From positions 35,481 through 99,480 of the forward strand of contig NZ_PIOD01000021.1 in assembly GCF_003369565.1 (NCBI RefSeq): a DNA stretch of 64,000 nucleotides, written 5' to 3'. The notes under the pieces were generated by a model. That model had not been told where the DNA came from. It searched no databases and was given only the letters and a program-made list of their open reading frames with translations. This document shows, piece after piece, positions 8,379 to 17,066 of the stretch. The DNA comes from Oceanobacillus chungangensis. Its GTDB lineage: Bacteria; Bacillota; Bacilli; Bacillales; Amphibacillaceae. Each line of letters begins with the position of its first letter. Positions within the stretch are counted from its first letter, which is position 1. The translations under genes were made by a program, and so were the position numbers.

Positions 8379-9239
8379 TCATTTCAAATATGGCAAGACC
8401 CTATCAATGACTTCCTGAAGCCTAGCTGCTTGCTCTGCGTACATTCTCTTCGCCTTCAAATTATCCGTTTCTAATGAGAATATTTCTAGATCCGCTTGTA
8501 ACTTTTTTAAATCTGCTGCAAGCAATGGACGTTGTTCAGCAACAGATCGTTTTGACCTCTCGTTATAAAGGTCGACATACAATTCCCCTTTTGAATCAAT
8601 TTGCGCCAAAAATACTTCCTGGATAGCTGAAGCGCCTTGTTTTTCAATTTCACCTACGAGCCATTCTTCAGTGTATCCCAATATTGAAAGATTTTCTGTT
8701 AATATCTTACCATCCGTAATAAGAACCGTTGGACTATGTTCTTGCTCAAGTTTAAGTCCAATTGCACTAGGGGTAATGGGCTGCTGATCTGTTTTCTTCA
8801 TTACACTTAGCTGTCCGTTAGTTTCCAATACCGCTATCTCAACATCTGACACTTTAAATACTCCTTCGGCCCGTAATAAGAGTAGTAACTCATCTATCGT
8901 TAGTTGATTCTTCTTCATGCTCTTCTCTAACACTTCACCATTTTTAATAATGATTGCTGGCTTTCCATCAGTTATTCGTGAAAAGATTCTCGATTTTATC
9001 CCCACATATGATAAAACAACCGGAAAAAGCCCCCAAATAATCAAGGAAACCAGCCCATTTGTAATCTTAATATTTTGATCAACGGACATACTTGCGGCAA
9101 TCGAGCCGATTGTAATACCAACGCAGTAATCAAAGAATGTTAGTTGAGAAATTTGCTTCTTCCCCATAATTCTAGCCATGATTAGAAGCAATAGAAAAGA
9201 AGCTATTGAACGGATCAAAATTAATACATACTCTGGCAC
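8379..9239 (-). CDS. DUF421 (YetF/YcaP-like) membrane protein with extra C-terminal helix
   Basis: Same architecture as its neighbour: three helices with ARIMGKKQISQLTFFDYCVGI, then the soluble domain with ITDGKPAIIIKNGEVLEKSM and LLRAEGVF. It carries about 50 extra C-terminal residues (from ERSKRSVAEQRPLLAADLKKL) that look like an amphipathic or coiled-coil helix pair absent from the other two DUF421 proteins here. I start it at GTG 9239, which has TTGGAG 8 bases upstream; the in-frame ATG at 9260 has no ribosome binding site. It diverges from a DUF4363 lipoprotein gene, a pairing I recall from other Bacillaceae. Confidence 0.86.
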   Translation of the reverse strand: MPEYVLILIRSIASFLLLLIMARIMGKKQISQLTFFDYCVGITIGSIAASMSVDQNIKITNGLVSLIIWGLFPVVLSYVGIKSRIFSRITDGKPAIIIKNGEVLEKSMKKNQLTIDELLLLLRAEGVFKVSDVEIAVLETNGQLSVMKKTDQQPITPSAIGLKLEQEHSPTVLITDGKILTENLSILGYTEEWLVGEIEKQGASAIQEVFLAQIDSKGELYVDLYNERSKRSVAEQRPLLAADLKKLQADLEIFSLETDNLKAKRMYAEQAARLQEVIDRVLPYLK

Positions 9240-9335
9240 GATTATCACTCCAATGTCCAATATTATGAAAGCATTTCTTATTATTGGACAATCTAATGAT
9301 AACCATGCAAATTATTAGGAGGTTGTAATATTACG

Positions 9336-9677
9336 ATGAAAAAAGGAATGCTTGCATTGATTAGCTTCATCATACTATCAGCTTGTTCCAGTCTAGTTGG
9401 CGGGGACTATTTTTTGGAAAAAATAACTTCAATCGATCAACACTTCTCACAACAAGAAACAGATTGGAAAAAAATAAAAGAGGAATGCTATGAACTAAAA
9501 AGGTTATATGGCAAAAATGAGTGGAAATTACAATTATTAGGAGATGAAGGTGAATATGAAGATTTAAAAAATAGTATTGCAAAACTTATTACAGCTATTG
9601 AAGAAAAGGATCGAACTCAAGCTAGGATTGAGCTATCTACAGTAAAATCCTTTATTAAGGATATTTACTCTTTATAA
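9336..9677 (+). CDS. DUF4363-like lipoprotein
   Basis: A 113-residue protein with a lipoprotein signal (KKGMLALISFIILSAC, lipobox LSAC, Cys17) and a helical body KITSIDQHFSQQETDWKKIK ... LSTVKSFIKDIYSL. The pattern and size fit the DUF4363 family of unknown function. AGGAGG precedes the ATG. It is divergent from the tandem DUF421 genes. Placement outside the membrane next to DUF421 proteins suggests the two may act together, which is inference. Confidence 0.7.
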   Translation: MKKGMLALISFIILSACSSLVGGDYFLEKITSIDQHFSQQETDWKKIKEECYELKRLYGKNEWKLQLLGDEGEYEDLKNSIAKLITAIEEKDRTQARIELSTVKSFIKDIYSL

Positions 9678-9800
9678 AGACTGATTATCACCAGGCCTTT
9701 AAGTCAATCCTTGGTTTCACTTATACAGCGTGAAAGTTCTATTATCTATAATTAGGGACACGGAATTCATTAGATGTCCCTCCTCTCTTCCCCTTCTTCT

Positions 9801-10388
9801 TTAAAGTTCATTCTCAGCTAGTTCTAATTCACGTACATTATGTTGGTATAATATGCTCCGCAATTTCTCCATCATCTCTTCCGAAGTAATAATACAAGGA
9901 AAGGTTTCGAACCTTGTCTTGATTATCATTTCATATTGATTATTAACTTCAATAGAATAACCATAGAATCGATGATCAAAATCGATTGTGGCAAACTCAA
10001 ATGATTTAATTTTCCTCCAACCGATAAATCTTGCACCACAAATAATGCCTTCTTCAATAATGGCGAACATATTTAGTATGTTGGAAAACTGCAATATTGG
10101 CAGCATAAGTAATAAATATAATGACCAGTAGAATTCTAAAAAAAATTGTCCTACAATAAACATGATAATGACGTACAGAAAAATAAGAACATACGTAATT
10201 ATTCCACCTATTTGTTTGGAAAAAGTGGGTGGATTTATAATTTTTTGCGGGAATTTTCGAATAACTGCTAATTCATCATCCGAATTTGGTAATATAATCT
10301 TCCGCTTCATCTTGACCAAAATAAGAGCAAAACGATAGATCCAGAATAATATTATTACTGCAAAGAAAATCTCAATAAACAACTCCAA
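9801..10388 (-). CDS. Membrane protein with PH-like C-terminal domain, unrecognised
   Basis: About 195 residues if translation starts at TTG 10388, which has AGGTGG 7 bases upstream; the in-frame ATG at 10481 has no visible ribosome binding site and would add an unconvincing 31-residue leader. One N-terminal helix (ELFIEIFFAVIILFWIYRF) is followed by a basic loop, two more helices (about 80-125), and a soluble tail IICGARFIGWRKIKSFEF ... YSIEVNNQYEMIIKTRF that resembles bacterial PH-like domains such as DUF5673. No function can be assigned. Confidence 0.6.
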   Translation of the reverse strand: MELFIEIFFAVIILFWIYRFALILVKMKRKIILPNSDDELAVIRKFPQKIINPPTFSKQIGGIITYVLIFLYVIIMFIVGQFFLEFYWSLYLLLMLPILQFSNILNMFAIIEEGIICGARFIGWRKIKSFEFATIDFDHRFYGYSIEVNNQYEMIIKTRFETFPCIITSEEMMEKLRSILYQHNVRELELAENEL

Positions 10389-10541
10389 GACATCACCACC
10401 TATTATGATTGTTATTGTCTTTATTAACTGATTTATCAAGGGCAAGCAGGTATGGTTATTGATGACATAAGAGGATTTCATAATATATAGGCAAAAAGCT
10501 AACAGGTCTTACCTGTGTATTAGTGAAGATCTGTTTATCTT

Positions 10542-11117
10542 TTACGGTCGATCAATGAAAAGTGTGAACACCTTTGCTTCTTCATCATTTACTGGAATAA
10601 AGAGATGTGGTTTTGATCCCTGAAAATAGGCACTATCCCCTTTTTCCATATAATGCTTATCTCCATTATAAAACAAGAAAATCGAACCCTCTAAAATATA
10701 AATAAACTCATCCTGAGAATGTGTATATGATTCTTCTCGTTGATTGATGTTTTTTGGGGTAACATGAACAATTGTTGGTTCAATTCCACTAAATTGTGAG
10801 CGATTCGCAAGCAACTCATAGGAATATCCCATGCTGACATCCCCTACTTTTGACTCTCGATTTGATTTTTTCTGAAGCACAAGATCCTCTTCCGTTTTAT
10901 CATCTAAAATCCATGCAAGCGTTACATTTAATACTTCACTGATTTTTGAAAGTGTAGCAATAGCGGAAGCCGTTTGTCCATTTTCAATTTTGGAAAGCAT
11001 GCTCTTCGAAATACCACATCGATCGGCAACTTGCTGCTGTGTCATTTTCTTTCTTAACCGTATTTCCTTTAATTTGAGTCCAATAGCGTGAAGATTGATG
11101 AATCTCATTCCTTTCAA
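10542..11117 (-). CDS. XRE-family regulator with C-terminal cupin domain
   Basis: A 191-residue regulator: an N-terminal XRE helix-turn-helix (LKEIRLRKKMTQQQVADRCG, then ISKSMLSKIENG) and a C-terminal cupin (THSQDEFIYILEGSIFLFYNG, KGDSAYFQGSKPHLF). This class typically senses a small molecule and controls one or a few metabolic genes. The true start is uncertain: TTG 11117 lacks a good ribosome binding site, while AAAGGA lies just inside the frame, so translation may begin a few codons later. The nearest gene is HMG-CoA lyase 248 bases upstream in the same direction; whether it is the target is unknown. Confidence 0.86.
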   Translation of the reverse strand: MKGMRFINLHAIGLKLKEIRLRKKMTQQQVADRCGISKSMLSKIENGQTASAIATLSKISEVLNVTLAWILDDKTEEDLVLQKKSNRESKVGDVSMGYSYELLANRSQFSGIEPTIVHVTPKNINQREESYTHSQDEFIYILEGSIFLFYNGDKHYMEKGDSAYFQGSKPHLFIPVNDEEAKVFTLFIDRP

Positions 11118-11365
11118 AAAATATCAACTATACTTAATTTTATAATAGAATAGTCATTGGAATGCGTCAAGAATAACTGAGAGATGGAATTTCTAATATT
11201 TTGTTGCTTATTTGTAGATTGAAAATATCTAAAAAATGTTGCATTCATCAGCTTTCTGCAGTTTCAGTAATTGCCTTTAACAAATAGAAATACCGTAATT
11301 TTAAGCTTTTTGTTCCCCTTAAAATCACGGCAAATATTCTAAGCCATTAGTAATGATAACTATCT

Positions 11366-12271
11366 TTATATTGCACTTGCGAGATAGGCTAATGATTTAC
11401 TCGGTAATGCTTTTCCCAATTTACCTTGGATAAATAACGATGCTTCTTGGATTTTTTGTTCATTTATACCTGTATGAATTCCTAATCCATGCAGAAGATA
11501 CAGCACATCATTTGTCGCGACATTTCCAGCAGCACCTGGAGCATATGGACAACCGCCAAGCCCGCCAATCGAACTATCGAAGCGATTGATACCATACTGC
11601 ATCGATGTCATAATATTAGCGATTGCCATTCCTCTTGTATCATGAAAGTGCATAATTATTTTCTCTTGCGGATAATGATGGAGAACAGTTTCTAGAAGCT
11701 GCTCGACCTGTGACGGAACTGCGGAGCCAATCGTATCTCCTAAGGAAATATCATCCACTCCAAACTCAAATAACTTCTCACATACTCGAAGAACTTCGCT
11801 TGGTGCAATTCTCCCTTCATGTGGACAATCAAATACGGTGGATACATAGCCTGTCACAGGTTTACCCGACCGTTTTGCTTCCTCAATTACTCGTTTTAAT
11901 ACTGGATAGGTGTCAGCAATGGATTTATTTATGTTATTAATATTATGGGATTCACTTGCAGACATAAACACCGAAGCACGATCAATTCCAGCCTCCAATG
12001 CAAAGTCCAACCCTTTTACATTTGGTACAAGAGCTGAATAAGAAACGTTCGGATTCCGCTTAATTTTCTGCCCAACTTCACGGGCATCAGCAAGCGCTGG
12101 AATCCATTTCGGATTAACAAATGAAGAGTACTCAATTTCCTCTACTCCTGATTCAGACAACATATTAATCCAAGCAATCTTATCAGCAGTATCAATCCAT
12201 GATTTTTCATTCTGTAAGCCATCTCGAGGTCCTACTTCTTTAATCTGCACATACTTAGGCAAATTCATCAT
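11366..12271 (-). CDS. mvaB: Hydroxymethylglutaryl-CoA lyase
   Basis: A 301-residue enzyme that cleaves 3-hydroxy-3-methylglutaryl-CoA to acetoacetate and acetyl-CoA, the last step of leucine degradation. The TIM barrel carries the family signatures EVGPRDGLQNE at the N-terminus, IIMHFHDTRGMAIAN (metal-binding His pair) and the catalytic Cys loop GGLGGCPYAPGAAGN. It is normal in length and similar to YngG of B. subtilis. AGGAGGGG precedes the ATG. Other genes of the leucine catabolic cluster are not adjacent, so here it stands alone. Confidence 0.94.
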   Translation of the reverse strand: MMNLPKYVQIKEVGPRDGLQNEKSWIDTADKIAWINMLSESGVEEIEYSSFVNPKWIPALADAREVGQKIKRNPNVSYSALVPNVKGLDFALEAGIDRASVFMSASESHNINNINKSIADTYPVLKRVIEEAKRSGKPVTGYVSTVFDCPHEGRIAPSEVLRVCEKLFEFGVDDISLGDTIGSAVPSQVEQLLETVLHHYPQEKIIMHFHDTRGMAIANIMTSMQYGINRFDSSIGGLGGCPYAPGAAGNVATNDVLYLLHGLGIHTGINEQKIQEASLFIQGKLGKALPSKSLAYLASAI

Positions 12272-12610
12272 GCATTCCCCTCCTAGTCACCTGTTTTAGG
12301 ATTAAACCTGAGTAAGAACTTTGTACAGTTTATGAGCAAATGAACATGTTCGTGCAGAGGCTCACTATAGTTGAAACTGCAAAGAATGCGATTTCATGTG
12401 TAGTTATTAAAATAAGCCATAGATTAGTCGAACAGTTAGAGCTAACAATACAGTATATTCAATATAGTTTAGTAAGATTCAACTTTGTTGAATTAAGTAT
12501 ATAATAAATATTCCGACAACGTCAACTGATGGATATTTACAGTCTATGAGTAAGAAAAAATTGGACCATAGTTATACAATTTCAGCAAACAATATAGATT
12601 TATGTGAAAA
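12272..12610. other. Intergenic stretch with one short palindrome
   Basis: No coding frame with a start is visible. Around 12478-12496 the palindrome ATTCAACTTTGTTGAAT could be an operator for a regulator or a small hairpin; no T run follows. Otherwise nothing recognised. Confidence 0.4.
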
Positions 12611-12625
12611 AAGGGGAGTATTTTG

Positions 12626-12801
12626 GTGACACAACATGATGTAAACCAATTAGCGCACAAGCAATTGAGAAATACATCTGATCAAATACTTGCCCAGGTG
12701 AAGCAATCAAATAAGCTTCAAATGAAATTTTACAAGCATTAACGGCGGATAGCCAAGTTGAACGTGTAAAATTCAGCAACAACCGGTCTCTGAGTAATTA
12801 A
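12626..12801 (+). pseudogene. Possible frameshifted small gene
   Basis: A GTG at 12626 with AAGGGGAG about 8 bases upstream opens a 38-codon frame (TQHDVNQLAHKQLRNTSDQ ...) that stops at 12742. A second frame overlaps it from about 12713 and continues convincingly (ASNEILQALTADSQVERVKF ...) to a stop at 12801, right before a strong terminator. Joined, they would give one helical protein of about 58 residues. A single indel near 12716 would explain this. The family is not recognised. Confidence 0.35.
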
Positions 12802-12830
12802 CAGACTGCACTATTTAATCATAAAAAAAG

Positions 12831-12874
12831 ACTTCGGAGTTACTTTGCATGTAAAGTAACTCCGAAGAAGTTTT
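12831..12874 (+). terminator. Strong intrinsic terminator
   Basis: A 15-base-pair perfect stem (CTTCGGAGTTACTTT pairing with AAAGTAACTCCGAAG) followed by TTTT, downstream of the possible frameshifted gene. Its presence argues that the preceding stretch was or is transcribed. Confidence 0.85.
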
Positions 12875-13185
12875 ATATATCATGAAAAAAAAGCTTCAGT
12901 CCACGCCATTAACTTTTGCATTCGTGATAATCCTATGTCAGAATCTATCCTAGATTTCCTTTTGATAAGAAAATATCTTTAGTATACATACTGATGCTAA
13001 TTCAACCATCCGATGTTCACCTATTACCTACATAGTATCCTTCTCACACTTCGGAGTACTTGGTAGCAAATCCCCTTCCCCTTACTTCCACAGGTAAGTT
13101 TTCAATTATTATCTAACCTCCTATTTCGCTATAAAAACAGGATGGAAGGATCCGGCACTGCCTAATTATGGGGGAAAAATCCATG
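12875..13185. other. Intergenic stretch with a gene-like remnant on the minus strand
   Basis: On the minus strand AGGAGG at 13117-13122 is followed about 7 bases later by an open run of some 20 codons (IENLPVEVRGRGFATKYSEV) ending at 13044. No ATG, GTG or TTG is present; the first codons are ATA and ATT. It may be a gene whose start codon was lost. Nothing else is recognised. Confidence 0.3.
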
Positions 13186-13506
13186 CTACGTTTTTTTCTT
13201 TAATATATTAATAACATCTTCAAACGCCATCTTACTTTCCTCCATTACTTCGTCAAGATAAAGCTCAATTTCTTCAAGAACAGATGATTCGGCATTTGCC
13301 TCCCTGACATCTAAAGTCGGGTGATCATCTAAATGCGTGAGTATAGAAGTGATAATCAAATGGAGTGTTTCGCTTTCTAAAAAAACGAAACTATTATCTC
13401 TTGACTGATCTTTATGTTTTAATTCATCTATATTTTCATTTATATAATCACGAATTAATTGTATAATTAATGATTTCTGCTTATGGTTGTATTGATTATT
13501 GCTCAT
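13186..13506 (-). CDS. Acidic helical protein, unrecognised
   Basis: About 106 residues starting at ATG 13506, which has AAGGGGG at good spacing (an ATG two codons earlier is too close to it). The protein is mostly helical and acidic, with LIIQLIRDYINENIDELKHK at the N-terminus and LEEIELYLDEVMEESKMAF near the end. No signal peptide or membrane segment. It overlaps the end of a tiny upstream frame and lies in the same direction as the gene at 13628-14068, so the two probably form one transcript. I do not recognise the family. Confidence 0.5.
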   Translation of the reverse strand: MSNNQYNHKQKSLIIQLIRDYINENIDELKHKDQSRDNSFVFLESETLHLIITSILTHLDDHPTLDVREANAESSVLEEIELYLDEVMEESKMAFEDVINILKKKT

Positions 13507-13597
13507 TTTCATCCCCCTTATTTATAGAACCACCAACATTAATCTGGTTAAGGGCGCTAATTCCATCTTTTATTTCATCCCCATAGATAAACCCCAT
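13496..13597 (-). CDS. Possible tiny ORF between two unknown genes
   Basis: A 33-codon frame (GFIYGDEIKDGISALNQINV ...) from ATG 13597 to a TAA at 13496 that overlaps the start of the downstream gene, an arrangement typical of coupled genes. The frame is in register with the gene upstream: after that gene's TAA at 13628 the same frame stays open (IPVSSYAGSIMGFIYGDEIK). The ribosome binding site before ATG 13597 is weak, so this could instead be a readthrough extension or the lost tail of the upstream gene. Confidence 0.35.
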   Translation of the reverse strand: MGFIYGDEIKDGISALNQINVGGSINKGDENEQ

Positions 13598-13627
13598 AAT
13601 ACTGCCCGCATAAGAGGATACTGGTAT

Positions 13628-14068
13628 TTATTTCACTTGGAAGTTTGAAAATGACAATGTATCGTTCGGCTCAAGTTTACTTACATTAGTCGGCCTTAAC
13701 CAAAATTCCTGTTTATCTTTAGAGTCATTCATCCGCTCCCATGCATTTGGTAATTTCATTTTTTGTTTAGAATCCTTATTTAAATATTTTCCAGAAAAGT
13801 CGAAAGGTGAATCTGCAGATAGTTTTATACAAATATATGGGTTTGAAAGTGGGCTTGCCCCCAGATTCTGAATATGATAAGAACCAGGGCTAAAATTTTC
13901 ATCTCCCTGCTCATGAGAAATGTTTAAGGAGTATGTAAAATAACTAATAACTTGAAAATCTTTTGCCACTTTTTGTTCCGATATGATAGTTTTTATTTCT
14001 TTCAGATAAGAGGTGGTCATTTCTTGCCACTCAGCAATTTTCTGCTTAATATCATTCGTTCTTTTCAT
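13628..14068 (-). CDS. Unrecognised soluble protein with N-terminal helix
   Basis: About 146 residues starting at ATG 14068 (GGGGGTGA upstream). An N-terminal helical region (KRTNDIKQKIAEWQEMTTSY) precedes a beta-rich domain with FTYSLNISHEQGD, NPYICIKLSADSPFDFSGKY and a tail FWLRPTNVSKLEPNDTLSFS. No signal peptide or membrane helix. First gene of a small minus-strand cluster with 13496-13597 and 13186-13506. Family not recognised; I cannot propose a function. Confidence 0.5.
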   Translation of the reverse strand: MKRTNDIKQKIAEWQEMTTSYLKEIKTIISEQKVAKDFQVISYFTYSLNISHEQGDENFSPGSYHIQNLGASPLSNPYICIKLSADSPFDFSGKYLNKDSKQKMKLPNAWERMNDSKDKQEFWLRPTNVSKLEPNDTLSFSNFQVK

Positions 14069-14167
14069 TAAGTAGTTCACCCCCAAGAAAAATAAAGAGA
14101 GGAATATTTCCTCTCCTTAATACTACATAACCTTCAAAGCAAAAAAGCATCCAAATAAAGTGGGTAA

Positions 14168-14269
14168 ATATTTGGTGGTCGACAGGAAGGCCGCCATACT
14201 GGTGCTTTAAATATTGTTAATAACAAAATAGGAAAGAGCATCGTTCCAAAAGCATTTAGCAATATATAA
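14168..14269 (+). pseudogene. C-terminal remnant of a lost gene
   Basis: A run of about 33 codons reads FGGRQEGRHTGALNIVNNKI and then GKSIVPKAFSNI before a TAA at 14267. The composition looks like the conserved C-terminus of a protein. There is no start codon or ribosome binding site and a stop lies just upstream in frame, so this appears to be the end of a gene whose front has been deleted. The parent family is not recognised with certainty. Confidence 0.35.
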
Positions 14270-14282
14270 TTAATTGGAATTT

Positions 14283-14321
14283 AAAAAGAAGATTCCTGTA
14301 TGGTACAGAAATCTTCTTTTG
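14283..14321 (-). terminator. Intrinsic terminator of the YdjM-type gene
   Basis: On the minus strand AAAAGAAGATTTCTGTA pairs with TACAGGAATCTTCTTTTT around a short loop, ending in a T run, 45 bases after the stop of the gene at 14366-14992. Confidence 0.8.
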
Positions 14322-14365
14322 GATTACGGATAGTCCTTATTAAATATACAAGCAACTCACAAGCC

Positions 14366-14992
14366 TTACATTTCCTTCGATGAAATGGGTAAGAAAAGCT
14401 TAATTCCTCGTTTATTAAATGGCAATAATTTACTATCAGCAACTAAATGGCTTATGTATCCTGTAAGACCTGTATAGAAAATCCCTTCAATTCCTAAAGA
14501 AACCTCTAATTTTGAAACAATAATACCATAGAAAATAACCCCTAGGATCGAATGGGTATAACTCCGATGTGCGACAAAGGACGCAATTAAGATATAAACA
14601 CCAAGTAGCAGCAACCACATCTCTTGATGGGAAATACCACTTACGAGTACACCAATTCCTGTGATAGTTAGCATATGCCTTTGCTTAATAAACGACGATC
14701 CAATTATCATTGCGAGTCCGATACCAATACCCAGATAACGGTTTGCTGCAATACCTTCATAGATACTATAAACAATCATCAGCATCCCAATTAACAGTGC
14801 TGCGGACTGGATAACCTTATGTGATAGGGTGATTTTATTTCGAAGCTTCCCATCAATATCAAGGTCTGGTATCAACCCCGAAATCCCCCCTATTCCAACT
14901 AATAAAAGCGTGGTAGCTGGTGATGATTGATAATTATTTGCGACGATAAACCCTGCTGCCGCACCAATTGCAACATGTGCTGTTCCATTCAT
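14366..14992 (-). CDS. YdjM-type membrane-bound metal-dependent hydrolase
   Basis: A 208-residue polytopic protein of the YdjM/DUF457 family. It starts NGTAHVAIGAAAGFIVANNY and contains GLIPDLDIDGKLRNKITLSH, where the Asp and His residues match the conserved metal-binding pattern, and later ASFVAHRSYTHSILG and GYISHLVADSKLLPFNKRGI. I start it at ATG 14992 with AGGGTGG upstream. Members are thought to be membrane hydrolases; some are SOS-linked. No neighbours in the same direction, with a good terminator behind it. Confidence 0.85.
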   Translation of the reverse strand: MNGTAHVAIGAAAGFIVANNYQSSPATTLLLVGIGGISGLIPDLDIDGKLRNKITLSHKVIQSAALLIGMLMIVYSIYEGIAANRYLGIGIGLAMIIGSSFIKQRHMLTITGIGVLVSGISHQEMWLLLLGVYILIASFVAHRSYTHSILGVIFYGIIVSKLEVSLGIEGIFYTGLTGYISHLVADSKLLPFNKRGIKLFLPISSKEM

Positions 14993-15233
14993 ATTAAAAT
15001 ACCACCCTAAGAACAATATTTTGTGGTATTTTCATAAACACCGTGCTCTATTTTACTACAAAAAGTCAAATTTGTGGGAAAAATAATTGAATCTATAATG
15101 ATTGATGTATAATATGATCTGTTCTAAAATAATAACAAAGTTACTGTTATTGAAAAAACAATTAATATATATTTATAAGTGCTGATACGGATTATATAAT
15201 GGAAAGGCTATAGTCTAACAGGAGGAATAACTA

Positions 15234-15821
15234 ATGACAAAAAAACTCATTCTAGCTTCATCGTCACCAAGAAGGCAGGAACTATTAAGACAGGTGAAAA
15301 TTCCTTTTGCTTTCCGAAAACAAGACATAGATGAATCACTTATCATTACTAGTGATCCGTTAAAAAAAGTAAAGCAATTATCTCAACTTAAAGGTCAGAG
15401 TATTCTTATTGAACATAAGGACGAAGTAATCATATCTGCTGACACAGTTGTTACTTACAATCAAAGAATATTTGAAAAACCTAAAAACAAGGAAGATGCA
15501 TTACAAATGCTTTCTGCATTAAGTGGAGACGTGCACGAGGTATTTACTGGAGTCATGATTCGTTCAGTTGATGAAGAAATTGTATTTGTTGAGCGAACTA
15601 AGGTTGAGTTTTGGCAGTTAACCAAAGAGGAAATAGAATGGTATATATCCACAAATGAGCCGTACGATAAAGCAGGTGCCTACGGAATTCAAAGCATCGG
15701 CGCCACGTTTGTTAAGCAAATTATTGGAGATTACTACAATGTCATGGGGTTACCTATTTCTCGTGTAGTTAGAGAGCTAAGGGAATTTGAAGTGTATCCG
15801 GAAACTGCTCTACTTAATTGA
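15234..15821 (+). CDS. maf: Maf-family nucleotide pyrophosphatase
   Basis: A 195-residue Maf protein: LILASSSPRRQELLRQ at the N-terminus, the catalytic SADTVV with its Asp, and NEPYDKAGAYGIQSIG. Maf enzymes hydrolyse dTTP, UTP or modified nucleoside triphosphates and are linked to septum and division control. AGGAGGAATAACTA precedes the ATG. In many Bacilli maf sits by radC and mreB; here it stands alone, followed by a terminator, which is unusual and could mean a second copy exists elsewhere (inference). Confidence 0.93.
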   Translation: MTKKLILASSSPRRQELLRQVKIPFAFRKQDIDESLIITSDPLKKVKQLSQLKGQSILIEHKDEVIISADTVVTYNQRIFEKPKNKEDALQMLSALSGDVHEVFTGVMIRSVDEEIVFVERTKVEFWQLTKEEIEWYISTNEPYDKAGAYGIQSIGATFVKQIIGDYYNVMGLPISRVVRELREFEVYPETALLN

Positions 15822-15834
15822 GTCAAACCCCCAA

Positions 15835-15875
15835 TCCCCCAAGCTTTTATTCCATTAAGTCACTTGGGGTTTTTA
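15835..15875 (+). terminator. Probable intrinsic terminator of maf
   Basis: CCCCCAAG and CTTGGGG form a stem with a long loop of about 19 bases, followed by TTTTT. Confidence 0.6.
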
Positions 15876-16016
15876 AAAATGTATAGGAACAGTTAAATAT
15901 ATTCAACATGCGGTCGTTCAGTAGTTACCTGGAACCCTCTAATACACACATTCATGTACTCGACTAATAATATTCCCACTAATATGAATGACAAATGATT
16001 CTAAGTTAATGTTAGG

Positions 16017-16868
16017 TTAGCTATTATCTACGAACTTCCCATAATCTGGAATAGCAATTTTGTCAAACTCATCAACTAACTTTTTGAGACCATTTGAAAG
16101 TGTTGCACCCGAAATAGGCTTTCCATGCCCAGTTATGGCAATTCTCGGTTTTAATGATTGCAATTTCTCGACTGATTTCCTAGCTGCATTCCAAACTGTT
16201 GTAAAGTATCTTGGTAGACCATTTACTTCCAATTCTTGTGTAAGAACCTTGTAGAGTGAATCTTGTTTAACCGTAACGAAGGCATCTCCAGCAATAAGAG
16301 TCCCGTCTTCATCACGGAACAATGATATATGCCCCGGTGAATGACCAGGTGTATGTATCCAACGGAAACCCGGCATATATGGCACACTACCATCCGCAGG
16401 TAAGCCTTGAACATTTTCACCTAGATTGATTGGTTCATTCGGAAACATTGGAGACATTTTTGCTATCAAGCCCCCCTCCACGCTAGCATCTGGCTTAGGA
16501 TAACTCATTTTCCCTGTCAAAAAAGGCAATTCTAACTCATGAGCAAATATAGGAACCGCCCATTTTTTTACTAGCTCAACAATTGCACCTACGTGATCAA
16601 AATGACCATGGGTTAAAATAATAGCTTTAGGACGGCTGTTAGCCCCAAAACGTTCTTCAATGACAGAAATAATTTTATCTGCTGAGTCAGGCATTTCTGC
16701 GTCAACTAAAACAAAATCCTTAGTATTCGGAATACCTACTAAGCAAATATTAACAATTTGAATCGTATGAGAATATAAATCTGGCAGAACCTCTAAACCT
16801 CTACCACTTCCTATTGAAGTTGCAGGAATAAATTTATAATCATTACCATAAGAAATATCCTTATCCAT
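16017..16868 (-). CDS. MBL-fold metallo-hydrolase
   Basis: A 283-residue metallo-beta-lactamase-fold hydrolase. The zinc motif LTHGHFDHVG (HxHxDH), the downstream His in WIHTPGHSPGHISLF, the Asp in LIAGDAF and the final ITGHGKPI His are all present, so both metal sites look intact. Substrate cannot be read from the sequence; relatives act on glutathione thioesters or lactones. AGAGGGGG precedes the ATG. It is the last chromosomal gene before the mobile element. Confidence 0.85.
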   Translation of the reverse strand: MDKDISYGNDYKFIPATSIGSGRGLEVLPDLYSHTIQIVNICLVGIPNTKDFVLVDAEMPDSADKIISVIEERFGANSRPKAIILTHGHFDHVGAIVELVKKWAVPIFAHELELPFLTGKMSYPKPDASVEGGLIAKMSPMFPNEPINLGENVQGLPADGSVPYMPGFRWIHTPGHSPGHISLFRDEDGTLIAGDAFVTVKQDSLYKVLTQELEVNGLPRYFTTVWNAARKSVEKLQSLKPRIAITGHGKPISGATLSNGLKKLVDEFDKIAIPDYGKFVDNS

Positions 16869-17016
16869 AATTAACCCCCTCTATGTAAAATGTAATTTTT
16901 TTTCATATAGAGATATATTCCCTTTAATTTGACAACATGTTCCTCATAATAATTTAATATTATTTAGAACATGGCTGAATGTCTTTTTTTGAAAAAATTA
17001 TCAGAAAACAAAAAAA

Positions 17017-17051
17017 ACGCTTTTCCCTTGATACAAAAAGGATTAGCGTCT
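17017..17051 (-). terminator. Original tRNA-Val terminator left at the element's left end
   Basis: On the minus strand, ACGCTAATCC and GGGAAAAGCGT form an imperfect stem followed by a run of T residues. It lies just beyond the 3' end of the partial tRNA copy at 17067-17105 and mirrors the terminator at 34247-34281, so it is probably the original terminator of the tRNA-Val gene before integration. Confidence 0.55.
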
Positions 17052-17066
17052 CTTTTGATTAGTGAC

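Noticed and set aside
12600..12782. A 60-codon frame on the minus strand
   Set aside because: It lies opposite the possible frameshifted gene, has no ribosome binding site and an unconvincing composition.
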